In this document: piece by piece, positions 45,893-55,677 of the stretch
How positions within the stretch are numbered: position 1 is the stretch's first letter
Layout: each line of letters starts with the position of its first letter
DNA from: Agrostemma githago
Taxonomy: Eukaryota > Streptophyta > Magnoliopsida > Caryophyllales > Caryophyllaceae
Assembly: GCA_958450325.1 (NCBI GenBank)
Contig: OY288243.1
Coordinates: forward strand, 67,874,606 to 67,938,605
Length of the DNA stretch: 64,000 bases
Direction of reading: 5' to 3'
The notes under the pieces: model-generated
The model's input: the letters and a program-made list of their open reading frames with translations, nothing else
What the model was told of the DNA's origin: nothing
The model's database searches: none
Program-made: the position numbers and the translations under genes

Positions 45893-46596
45893 GGACGTGG
45901 CAAAACTAATTTCATTATTGTTTTAATGCTAGAATTAACAGACTTTTTGATGTTGTTTTATTTTAATTTCAGACCTTTTCTGCTGTTGTTTTAATTTGGC
46001 ATTTTTTAAATAGTATTGACAATTGCGGAGTTTCATTTTAAACTTTATTAAAAGAAGATCAAGCATTAGTTAGTATATACTTGCATTATTATCATGTTCA
46101 ACAGGTTGCACAGCTAGATGAAAGACAGAAGACAGTTCAGATGGCACAAAGACACAAGATAACAGAAAGTTCAGATGAGAAGGCAGCGTTCAAAGAATCA
46201 GAAGACAGTATTCAACAAAGATTCAAAAATTTTCAGAAGTAAACAACCAGATTTTAACAGAGTACTAGGCTATTTTATGGTCCAATGTCGTATTTGTATT
46301 ACGAAGTTCAGTGTTTAGACGTACTATTTTAATTCACTTGCAGAATCAATGTTATGTTATAAAGTATTATGATGTTCAGTAGATTTCACAGCTAGATAAC
46401 ATAGGAAAGAAACTTCAGATTGTGGATGTTAATTACTTTTTGGTCAATCCATATTGTATTACTACACTATCAACTAAAAATCACCATCTATTCTAATAAA
46501 ATTAGCCACTTATTATTTTGTTCTATTTATGAAAGATCGTAAGTGCTCATTAAATTTAAATCAGGAATTAATGCATTAAAAAAAACTAAATTCCAA

Positions 46597-47172
46597 CCAC
46601 TTAACCTATTTTTTTTACTAGATAAAAAATTACCAACTCACAGTAATATAAAGGCAGATTAAAGTCAATGATGCAGTAATTCAATTTTACATAGGAGCCG
46701 TTAGTTTTATTTTAAACAAAGTACAAAGAAGATAAAACAGGCACGCAGAAATGTGGACTTATCTAATAACATGTATTCTTCAGCATTAATATGAAAAAGA
46801 TATTCCAATGTTCGTATTATGAGAAGGTGGCTATGCATATGATTGAAATAATTCATGTTCTAAACTAAATGTCAGAATAAATCTTTTATATTTCATAGTA
46901 ATATGTCAAAGAATATTTACTTAGTATTTTGCACTAAACTAATTAGAATTAGAGTTGAATTCATACTAATTTTGTATGCTTGGTTCATATTTTACTAAAT
47001 AAAAATTTATCAACTCACAATAACATAGAGGTTGATTAAAGTCAGCAATTCAATTTTAGATAGGAGACATTAAGTTTATTTAAAACGAAGTACAAAAAAG
47101 ATAAGAGAAACAGGAAAGTTGAGGTTGACTTATCTTATAGCATGTATTCTGGATCATTGATATATAAAAAAG
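46597..47172 (+). repeat. Diverged direct repeat, about 190 bp, spaced 386 bp
   Basis: Copies start near TTTTTTTACTAGATAAAAAATTA (46606) and TTTACTAAATAAAAATTTA (46990) and end near CATGTATTCT...AAAAAGAT. Identity is about 75-80 percent with indels. It suggests an old tandem duplication upstream of RPA1-like gene 3. Confidence 0.65.
46810..46833 (+). pseudogene. Relic of an RPA1-like first exon
   Basis: GTTCGTATTATGAGAAGGTGGCTA is nearly identical to part of the first RPA1-like exon of Helitron A (about 36065-36088) and reads VRIMRRWL. Outside this word the sequence diverges. It lies between the upstream and downstream RPA1-like genes. Confidence 0.5.
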
Positions 47173-47357
47173 ATCAGTCCCACCACTTTAGTAATTTCCA
47201 TTGCCTCTCATGATCTCAACTTCCATGTCTCTTATAATCCATGATGCCCATGTCCTCAAATTTGACCCATGAAAAAAAAATTATATATACATAGAAGATG
47301 GTTAGATCAGAATTCAAATTCAAAAAACCCAAAATTCTAAGTTTGTGTAGAAAAAAA

Positions 47358-48460
47358 ATGTCGGTTGAAGCTAATACCAATCAGAAATCCACCTCTTCGA
47401 ATGGTGGTACAAAATTAGCCAGCATTGCGGAATTACTTGGTGTACATAAGGTAATAATATAAGGTTCATGTATATCTTATTATTTAAATTTATGTTGATC
47501 AGTGTTCTGTGATAATAATTATGTCTCACCAATGTTAGGCCGGAGTATATTCAGTCATAGCAAAAATCAAAAGCATTGACGACACTGAACATTGGTATCG
47601 TAACAAATGCAAGATTTGTGATACAATAACAGGACAGAAAGATAATGACAAGTGGTATTGTGGAGTGGATTTCTGTGATGCTTCAGAAGTTGGGGCAGCT
47701 GAAAGAAACTTGATGTCGGTACAAAATTGAAATTATTATATTCACCAGGTACTAAAAGGTATTAAAGGTTATCATGTCTAACATATTTGTTCAATTTTTT
47801 AATTATAAGGTTAAGTTTTTGGTTGAGGATCAAAATGGAGATCAGATGTATGTAATTGCCAACAATAGACAAGTTGAAGAAGAAACTGGATGGAATGCAT
47901 ATGATTCATATGGCATGCTAATGGAGGTACAGTTCAGACACTTTCAAAAGAATAATGCACCTATTTTTTTTAATTGTAGTAAACTACATTACTAATCTAA
48001 TTTCAAATTCACAACAGAAACATGCTGCTTCAAAAGAGATATCATTCACATTAACCACAATGATAGATAAGAAATACATTATAAAGTTGTGTGTGTGGCT
48101 ATTTCAATGTTGTGATGGACGATAAAGAAGAAATTCATAAAATGAGGAGCATGTCGATCGAACAGGTAAAAACAGTACAGTTAATGAATGCTTCAATTTG
48201 ATAACATCTATTTACTTAATTGCATATTTTTATTGCAAGAACAAAGCAGCACATTAACAACAGGTTTTGCTGTTTCAAATAATAATGAACAGTTGGTGAG
48301 AAACCCATTTTAATAGTTCTTAACAAATGACATATTTATATTACAGTAGTAATCATATCATTAATAACATAACCGTATTCTCATGCAGAATGTGACTCCT
48401 ATAAGCAAAAGTACACGAAAAAGGCCACACTCTGACATAGAAAAATCAAGTGCATCATAA
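47358..48460 (+). CDS. RPA1-like zinc-ribbon (C-terminal domain) protein
   Basis: ATG at 47358 (MSVEANTNQKSTSS). Exons are inferred at 47358-47450, 47539-47718, about 47814-47926, 48018 to about 48168, a short one near 48240-48290, and 48389-48460 (TAA). Exon 2 has the zinc-ribbon cysteines CKICD then KWYCGVDFC after AKIKSIDDTEHW, the mark of RPA1 DNA-binding domain C. Exon 3 has YKVKFLVEDQNG. The last exon ends with a basic, nuclear-signal-like tail (STRKRPHSDIEK). Exon 4 meets a stop at about 48124 before the expected end of the OB fold, so the gene may be broken or spliced differently. It could be the other half of the RPA1-like gene at 44699-45892, or a separate short gene; expression data would decide. 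Confidence 0.5.
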
Positions 48461-49034
48461 GTGACTATCAAGATCAACAATCATCGACAAAGACAAATAC
48501 CAAATTGCAAAAGAAGTAGTCAATGAGTAGGTCATTCATGTTTTATGCTTAATTTAAGTATCAGTTGTAATGTTTAAACATTATGCATCCTTTTTCTAGA
48601 AATTTCAATTTTAATGTTGGAGAACTATCATTATATTTTTAAAGTAATTGTTATGTTTTCTAATTAACTCAATTGCATGATACCCTACTCATGTTTAATT
48701 AATTGATGATATCCTACTAACATTTAATTCAGAAATAAAATTTAATTTATTTCATCATTAGTATATTTATACATCAATCTGAATCACTAAGAACATTTGT
48801 TAAAATCACAAAATGGAGAACATCTATCACTAAGAGTGAAAATAATGTTTTCTTAAGATATTTATCATCAAGCTTTGAAGCTGTAATTTTATCAACAACT
48901 ATTCATTCAATCTCAACTTAAGTAGTTTTAACATTAAAACAGATCTTCCATTTTAGTCAAGTCAACGTTTAAGTTTTTAAAAGAGGCATAATGAAACAAT
49001 TATAATATACTCGGTTATTAGACTACATTATATC
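48461..49034. other. AT-rich interval, nothing recognised
   Basis: About 570 bp with no gene, no repeat structure and no element ends that I can recognise. The last five bases, ATATC, are the left target duplication of the copia element. Confidence 0.5.
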
Positions 49035-49413
49035 TGTTATAAAGGAAGAGAAAAACAAACAAATAAGATCGTAAAATCGAGAGACAGACAGATTTACGTG
49101 GTTCACTAACAATCTGTTAGCTACGTCCACAGGTAGAAGGAGGAGATAGTTTAATTAATTTGAGGAGAGGTTACAGATTTCAAACTGATATCATAATTTC
49201 TAGGGTAGAGGTATGAGATTTCGACCTAAGCAGAAACCCTAAATAGATTAGGAAACCTACACAATAGGAAATCCTAGGTCAGATACTCCGATATTGATTA
49301 TGAAACTCTAATAAATCAAATATTAATTAGGAAAATTTCCTAATTAAACAGATTCAGGTCAAAAACCAATTCGAGATCCGAAAAGACAATTGCTAGGCAC
49401 TTATTTCCTAACA
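49035..49413 (-). repeat. 3' LTR of the compact copia element
   Basis: 379 bp. Near-identical to 50126-50517 but missing about 17 bp around AGTTTATATAATACTCTC, which contains the only TATA-like word of the LTR. Confidence 0.9.
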
Positions 49414-49597
49414 ATCTCCACCTTGACTCGAATTGTCTCTCAATCAGATCAGACGGATGCACTCCAACGAATGCCAGATGTACCAGAAATCTCCTCAATC
49501 AGATAAATGTACCAGATGCACTCCAACGAATGCAAGATGAATCAGAAATAAAACTCCTCTCCCCCTCCTACCTCAGATATTGCCCAACAAAGGGCAA

Positions 49598-49849
49598 TCA
49601 GATACTTCCAAATTCTAGCAAGTCCTGACCGTGTTGGACCTTGCTATTCGGAACCCGATCAGACAGATCCACCTCATCTTCATTACCATACCTGTTCCGA
49701 AGCTTGATTGATCGGTCACGGACCAAACTCTGCTGCTTCTGAACTGGTAATGAAGAAACTGATGGTTCAGATTCAGATTCAGATTCGGACTGTAGTGGTT
49801 GATATTCAGACTTTGCTTCACTCTCATCAAGAGTTACTCGCTGCTCCAC
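49598..49849 (-). pseudogene. Copia polyprotein remnant (integrase-RT linker-like)
   Basis: 83 codons directly after the gag stop, in the same phase. It starts EQRVTLDESEAK, has a Ser-Glu run (SESESESEP) and ends with DRSIKLRNRYGNEDEVDL. The last part resembles the copia linker between integrase and RT, where a basic stretch leads into a PxRYG-like motif. Joined to the gag start it implies one large internal deletion of gag, protease and integrase. Identification is tentative because the region is short. Confidence 0.5.
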
Positions 49850-50092
49850 CTATTTATCAGTATTACCACTACTACTTCTATCTTCCTCCGATTTCAGTGA
49901 TGATATCATCAGACAGACTGTACTCTCCTCTAGAACGGCCATCTCAGCGGTGATTGTGTCCTCTTTCTTCACGAATGGCGCCCACCGTCTTTTTTGCTTT
50001 AACAACGCCCGCATCTTGATCTGCCACAGACTAAAACTATTTCTCCCATCAAAACTCTCAACTTTAACGTTCATCCCAGACATCTTTCTCAC
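49850..50092 (-). CDS. Truncated copia gag N-terminus
   Basis: 80 codons from the minus-strand ATG at 50092. It reads VKVESFDGRNSFSLWQIKMRA, the hallmark N-terminal block of Ty1/copia gag (Retrofit/Tork-like), then RRWAPFV and AVLEESTVCLMISSLKSE before TAA at 49850. Intact gag is about three times longer and has a zinc knuckle, absent here. The start is 20 bp from the primer site, as usual for copia. Whether the short protein still works in packaging is unknown. Confidence 0.75.
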   Translation of the reverse strand: MRKMSGMNVKVESFDGRNSFSLWQIKMRALLKQKRRWAPFVKKEDTITAEMAVLEESTVCLMISSLKSEEDRSSSGNTDK

Positions 50093-50125
50093 AAATCAAA
50101 TTAACCTGAAACTCTGATACCAGTT

Positions 50126-50517
50126 TGTTATAACGGAAGAGAAAGACAAACAAATAAGAATGTAAAATCGAGAGACAGACAAATTTACGTGGTTCACTAA
50201 TAACCTGTTAGCTATTTCCGCGGGCAGAAGGAGGGGATAGTTTTATTAATTTGAGGAGAGGTTACAGATTTCAGACTGATATCATAATTTCTAGGGTAGA
50301 GGTATGAGAGTTTATATAATACTCTCGACCTAAACAGAAACCCTAAACAGATTAGGAAACCTACACAATAGGAAATCCTAGGTCAGATACTCAGATATTG
50401 ATTGGGAAACTCTAATCAATCAGATATTAATTAGGAAACTTTCCTAATTAAACAGATTTAGGTCAGAAACCAATTCGAGATCCGAAAAGACAGTTGCTAG
50501 GCACTTATTTCCTAACA
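50126..50517 (-). repeat. 5' LTR of the compact copia element
   Basis: 392 bp. Contains, on the minus strand, GAGTATTATATAAACTCTC, a TATA box flanked by a short inverted repeat (GAGAGT/ACTCTC). Ends TATAACA next to the primer site. Confidence 0.9.
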
Positions 50518-50522
50518 ATATC

Positions 50523-52092
50523 GTCGTTTATTCTTATTTTCATTTAAGAAATATAGATAACGAAAATATATTTTCTACATATTATTTTAACATCAATACT
50601 ACTATATATTACACAAGAAACCATTTCGTCAGCAGATATTTTCATATGTATATCTTTACTTCATTATTTCACCTCCACATCAAATTGAAAGCCTAAAACA
50701 TATTGCAGTAACTTATAGATACAATGACTAATAGCAGTTAATCTGAAAATCTTATAGTCAAATACTTGGTGACCAAGAATCAGTAGCAAACCATTATTTC
50801 CACTCCATTTTTAACTTCCCATTTATAATTTACAACTATTATGTTAATTTTAATATAATTTACAGCAGTTATATTAATTTTAACTCAATATTTTCAATCT
50901 ATAAAGAGAAGAGAGACTACATTAATATATAAAAGATAACAATATACAAATCAAATATACAAAAAAAAGAAAACCTCATCTTCTTTATTCAATACAAAAC
51001 CCCATTTCCGTTTTAATAAAAAGCAGATCCAACAAAAATAGATTTTGAGCAATTACTAAAACGTTTATGATGGAGAATGTTGGTGCTTCAAGAAAAGGGA
51101 AGGAAAGTACAAAGGATAATAGAAAAATTCACAATATAGAAGGTACGTGTTATTCTTTTTGTGCATTTTATTTATTTATGTTTGTAATGAATTAATCGTT
51201 GAATTATATGTTATTTTAATTATGTTAGTATTTTTTTTATTTCATTTTATCACTCACATAAATAAAAGATCAAAGTTTGTTATATTATGATGAGTAATTT
51301 AAATAAGTAAATTAAATTTGTTGTAAGGCATTAAACAAAGACAACTGTATATAGAAGTAGTCCTAGGTTACAATTTACATAACATTCTGAAAATCATGCA
51401 AGTGATTTTTTAAAGAATAAAAAAATATCAAATAAAAAACATAAATTATAGATGTATTAAGAAATGGGATTCAATCATAGGGCAGTCACAAATTTCACTT
51501 TCTACTAAATATTTGAGGGCGATGATACACAAAAATCACAGAAAATTACAGGTTGTATACCACTTTAGGTATTTAATATTTATTTATTTATATATTTTTT
51601 TGCCATAATTCTTCAAAATTTAGTGGTATAGTATGATAAATCTCATTTTGTGTATACCATTTAACATGTTCTTTATGTAAATAATTTTGGTAATAACTTC
51701 AATACTTTTCTACATATCACATTGATTAAAAAAACATTTTATTATAAGCATTGAACCAAAATAACGAAATATGATCATTTTTTTAGGCCTTTTAACCAGT
51801 TTTTTAGTAAACATTTCAATATTTTTCTAGGTCATCACTTTTTCTTACCAACTACTGTAATCTGCACATGCAAGGATTAACAATTCAATATTTCAAATAA
51901 TAAATTTTGAACATTCTGGAAAAAAAAATCATATTATAATTATTCCAAAGTGTAAACATGCAAGAATACCCAGATCTACACAGTTTAATTGTAAACAATG
52001 CTAAAAAAATCAAGACAATATTTAATACTATACTGAACACATTACTAGACTAATAAAAACATAATAATAAAACAAATGAATCAAAATGAAAA
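50523..52092. other. AT-rich interval with one orphan gene-start-like segment
   Basis: Mostly featureless AT-rich DNA. At 50928-51145 there is a TATA-like word (ATATATAAAAGATA, about 50926-50939), an ATG at 51067 opening MMENVGASRKGKESTKD, and a possible donor GGTACGTG at 51144. No further exon is recognised. This may be the 5' remnant of a gene or element. Confidence 0.4.
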
Positions 52093-53160
52093 CAGAAACA
52101 TGTTGAGCAGGGAAAAAATTAGAAAACAAGAAATTTAAAACTAATTAATTAAAATCAAAACAGAAATATGTTGAGTAGAAAAAAAACAATAGATTTAATT
52201 GCTCAAATTGTAGATCTAACACTCTGTGGTCTGTAAAATGAGAAAACGAGTCATATTGTCAACTACGTACTCCCTCTGAGTTCCTATTTTGTCCCACTTT
52301 CCTTTTTGAGCTGAGTTTGATATTTGTCTCACTTTTCTTTTTAGGCCATCAATATGTGGTTCACATTTACTCTCTCATTTCTTTCTCCTCCTACTTTGGT
52401 TTTGAGCCACTCATTTCTCATTCCTTAATTTTCACCCAAAAAACAAATGGGACAATAATAGGAACTCGGAGGGAGTATTATTTTGCATGCAATTACTAAA
52501 ATCCAAAATGTAAGGAAATAGGAAGAGTCGAATTTTATACCTTCGTTTAAGCAAGAGTCGATTGTTTAAGTATAATAAAGAGATAGATTAAGAATACTAG
52601 ATCTGATGCCATAAACCCGAAACTGTAGCAAATCTTCCATATTTTCTTCAATTTTTTCCGAAATCAGACTCTTTTCTTCGATTATTATTCCGAAATCAGC
52701 ATCTCATGCAGACAGACACATGTTGAGTAGAAACAAAAGATTAGAAACAAGAGATTTAAAACAAATTAATCAAAATCAAAACAGAAATATGTTGAGTAGA
52801 AAAAAAAACAAGAGATGTAATTGCTAAAATTGTAGATCTAATAAAACAAGAGAATTGTAGCAAACGTTTTAACAGAATTTGACTCTTTAATTCAGGAAAA
52901 AAAACAAGTCATTTAATTGCTAAAATTGTAGATCTAATACTTTAGAGTTTGTACACTGAGAAAACATGTTATACTGTCAAATATTACTTTGCATGAAGTT
53001 ACTGAAATCTGAAATGTATGAAGATAAGAAGAATTGAATGCTTCGCCTTCGTTTAAGAAAGATCTAATGCCATAAACCCTAAATTGTAGCAAATCTTTCA
53101 CATTTTCTTCAATTATTTCCAAATCATCATCTTCTTTTCAATTATTTGAAATCGGCAGCT
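52093..53160. repeat. Local tandem duplication, one copy with a MITE
   Basis: Blocks starting ACATGTTGAGCAGGG (about 52098) and ACATGTTGAGTAGAAAC (about 52719) run in parallel: both contain AAATATGTTGAGTAGAAAAA, AAATTGTAGATCTAA, GAGAAAAC, TTTGCATG, GCCATAAACCC, GTAGCAAATCTT and TTCTTCAATT in that order. Copy 1 has the Stowaway MITE (52270-52475); copy 2 has a 60-bp internal repeat instead. Confidence 0.75.
52270..52475. mobile_element. Stowaway-type MITE, well preserved
   Basis: 206 bp with terminal inverted repeats CTCCCTCTGAGTTCCTATT and CTCCCTCCGAGTTCCTATT. TA flanks are at 52268-52269 and 52476-52477. The duplicated neighbour copy lacks it, giving an empty site near 52980-52992. It is the same family as 35092-35317. 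Confidence 0.9.
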
Positions 53161-53817
53161 CGAATCTGCAAAACATAGAAACAAACAAATTAGTAACGAA
53201 GAATAGGTCGAAAAATGTGGATGTCGACATTACACACAAAGAAATCTCATCATTTTTCATAATCAGCTTTGTAGATCTTAAAATGAGTTCGGAAATGTTA
53301 TGAGGTTATTCAGATTTTTTGCTTCAAAATCGAGTATTAATGCTCTCATTTTTCAGAGATGTTCTGAGGATGAGTATGAGTTGAAAATCGGGAATGTCCT
53401 GAGTGTTTCAGAAAGAGAATTAGGGTGAGAACGATGAAGATGGCGTGAGGATGAGTGAGAGTGATTCAGTGAGTGAGAGTGAGGCAATTAGGGTTGTGTA
53501 GGATGAGTGAGACTGAGTGAATTAGGGTTTATATGTATATAAATGAAGTGATCTGGATTAGGGTTGTTTCTGGAATGATCTGTGGGTTATGTAGTTGGTG
53601 AGCCCAATTTCGAGTTGGGTTTCGATATTTTGGCTATGAATAATAATTTACATACAGGCCCGTTTAATTTGAGTATGAGTAAGATCTAATTTTGAGCATG
53701 AGTGATCTGATTTTGGGTATGAGCAACTTAAACTCGACATTTTGGGCTTGCAATATAATCGAGCCCACCAATAATTTGGGCACAACTGCAGGTCCGTTTA
53801 TTTTGTGCTTAAAGGAC
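53161..53817 (-). promoter_or_regulatory. Possible minus-strand promoter and 5' region
   Basis: On the minus strand, TATATACATATAAACCCTAATT lies at about 53525-53546, with AACCCTAA words (telo-box-like) on both sides, followed by a CTCACTC-rich leader, an ATG near 53360 and a splice-like TGTTTTGCAG/ATTCG at about 53170. This is the look of a plant housekeeping-type promoter with 5' UTR and intron. The continuing sequence (53160-52934) gives only a short unrecognised frame, so any gene is lost or was captured as a fragment. Confidence 0.3.
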
Positions 53818-55677
53818 TGATCGCCTCCCAATCGGATCGGTCGTTAACGAAGAACGGGGGATCAAACGATATTTATAAGACTCGAGATCACACAAAAACA
53901 AGCAAGCAAGTATTCGTGGTAAGTCGAGGTCGCTCCACATGAAACGGATGTGTTGACAAGTTTAAAGCGATGTGTTTAATGTCTAGAGGGGGGTTTCTAA
54001 GGGTCGAGTCTATGGTCGAGTCTACGCTAGAGGAATCACTACGAGAATGGCTAGGGGTAATTAATCTAGGGAAAGGCGTTAGGGAGAAGTCGGGATTCGG
54101 AACATGGAATGTAAGAAGGTCGGGATCGAGTTTTTGTTGCAACGTTAATAAAGGGAGAATGTCACCTTTCGGTTTCTTCACCAAACCCACCTAAAAACCC
54201 GCTTTCGCGACGAAGAAGGGTAAGTCTCTTGTTATGGTAATTTCTACCCTGAGTTTCCTCATATTGATAGAAACGAGTCAGGGTCGGTCTAGTTGGCCGG
54301 ACTAAAACAACAATGACACAACAATCACAAGCAAGGTAAACCAACATGCAAGCAACCCACCAATACCCCTAAATTCAAATAATCCAAGTCTTCATCCCTA
54401 AACCCCCCAACAAGAAATCTACTCATTAATCATAATGAAAGACAATAAAACATTAACAAAGGAGAAACTAACTACAACATGCATATTAATTAGATCTAAG
54501 AAAACTAACAACAATATGATGAGAAAACTACGATCTAACAATTACCCACAAAATTATGAAACTACCAAATTAATCTAGAGAATGATCTAGAACAACATGA
54601 ACAAGATCAGAGAAACTAACTACACTAAGATGATCTAAACAAGACAATAATGAGAAAACTAAATTAAATCTAAACTAGAGATTAGAGAGTGGAAAGAAGT
54701 GTACCAACTACGAAGATCTACAAGACATAAGAAGATTGCATAGATAAATGTTGAATCTTTGATGGAGAGAATGAAGAACTTGTCACTAATCCTTCAATAA
54801 ACCCAACAAATCTTCAATAAAACTTGAATAATCTTCTTACAAACTTGTAATCTAGAGAATTGTTGATGTGAACTAAGTAGATCTACTACTAATTACTATG
54901 TAAACTACTAGATTTTTAGAGAATTACTACTAGAATATTACTAGATTGTTCTACTAATGGATGGTGTAATGTGATGGATGACTACCCTAATGGAGGCCTA
55001 CTACTACTTACTTAGGCAACAATTTAGGGTAACATATATATAGTAATCTCTTAATGGGTATTTAACCTAAAGCCCAAATCCACTTCATGCTCTATTAATG
55101 AGACAATCACCCTTATCATCTTCATGGGGTGAAACTTTGCCCTGCGGTCTTGACGATAATTCCCACCGGGTGAAATTTCACCCGGTCATATTTTCTTCCT
55201 TTTTTGGCGTTTTTGGCACTTCTTTCCATCGGACGAAATTTCACCCGGTGGGCGAAATTTTGCCCGGTCAGTTTCGCCCGGTGGGAAGTCTTGGAAATCT
55301 TCGGGGAGGCATTTTTACCGTCGAGTGAAATTTCGCCCGGTGGTGTCTCACCAGGTGAAATTTCGCCCGGTCATTCTGCTGGCCTCTTTTCTTGTCTCAT
55401 TCTTCGTTAATTGATTGGATGGCTTTAAACTTTAAGTTGTGTGCTTTACTCTTAGAACGGTATTCCCTTCTCTTGTGCTCGTGGAAACTCGATCGTGATT
55501 TCAGTGCCAAATCCTATCAAAATCGATAGAAAAACTACCAAAAATACGTAAAACGCACAAGAGGGACGCTAATGCGAGAAGTACACAAAATATGGCGATA
55601 ATCGCACTCTAAACTCGCAAAACGAGGGGGAAATGGGTCAAAATGAGGGGAAAACGCTCTAAATTTAGCACACATCA
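53818..55677 (-). mobile_element. Athila-like solo LTR, minus strand, TSD AGGAC
   Basis: 1860 bp. On the minus strand it starts TGATGTGTGCTAAATTTAG and ends GGCGATCA. Perfect flanks AGGAC are at 53813-53817 and 55678-55682. The start resembles the TGATGCGTGCC of the other Athila-like solo LTR (24711). Near the other end, CCTCGACTTACCACG corresponds to its ACCCTACTTACCGC. No internal domain is seen. It contains a palindromic minisatellite at 55124-55375. Open frames such as 53888-54190 are not supported as genes. Confidence 0.85.
55124..55375. repeat. GGTGAAATTTCACCCGG-type palindromic minisatellite
   Basis: Near-palindromic words such as GGTGAAATTTCACCCGG, GGCGAAATTTTGCCCGG and GGTGAAATTTCGCCCGG occur about seven to eight times with irregular spacing, inside the solo LTR. 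Confidence 0.8.

Larger units (their letters stand above)
45893..47357. other. Interval between the two RPA1-like genes
   Basis: AT-rich, with an imperfect direct repeat (46597-46805 and 46983-47172) and a relic of an RPA1 first exon at 46810-46833. AATATATAC-like words at 47280 may be a TATA region for the next gene. No complete gene. Confidence 0.5.
49035..50517 (-). mobile_element. Compact non-autonomous Ty1/copia element, TSD ATATC
   Basis: The element is 1483 bp. On the minus strand LTRs start TGTTAGGAAATAAG and end CCGTTATAACA. LTR copies are at 50126-50517 (5' in its orientation) and 49035-49413 (3'). Perfect flanks ATATC are at 49030-49034 and 50518-50522. The primer site (TGGTATCAGAG) is at 50112-50122 and the polypurine tract (AAGGTGGAGAT) at 49414-49424. 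The 712-bp interior holds the gag start and a separate C-terminal copia-like piece. Protease, integrase core, RT and RNaseH are absent, so mobilisation must have been in trans. Confidence 0.92.

Noticed and set aside
53888..54347. Minus- and plus-strand open frames inside the solo LTR
   Set aside because: They lie wholly within a solo LTR bounded by AGGAC duplications and resemble no protein.
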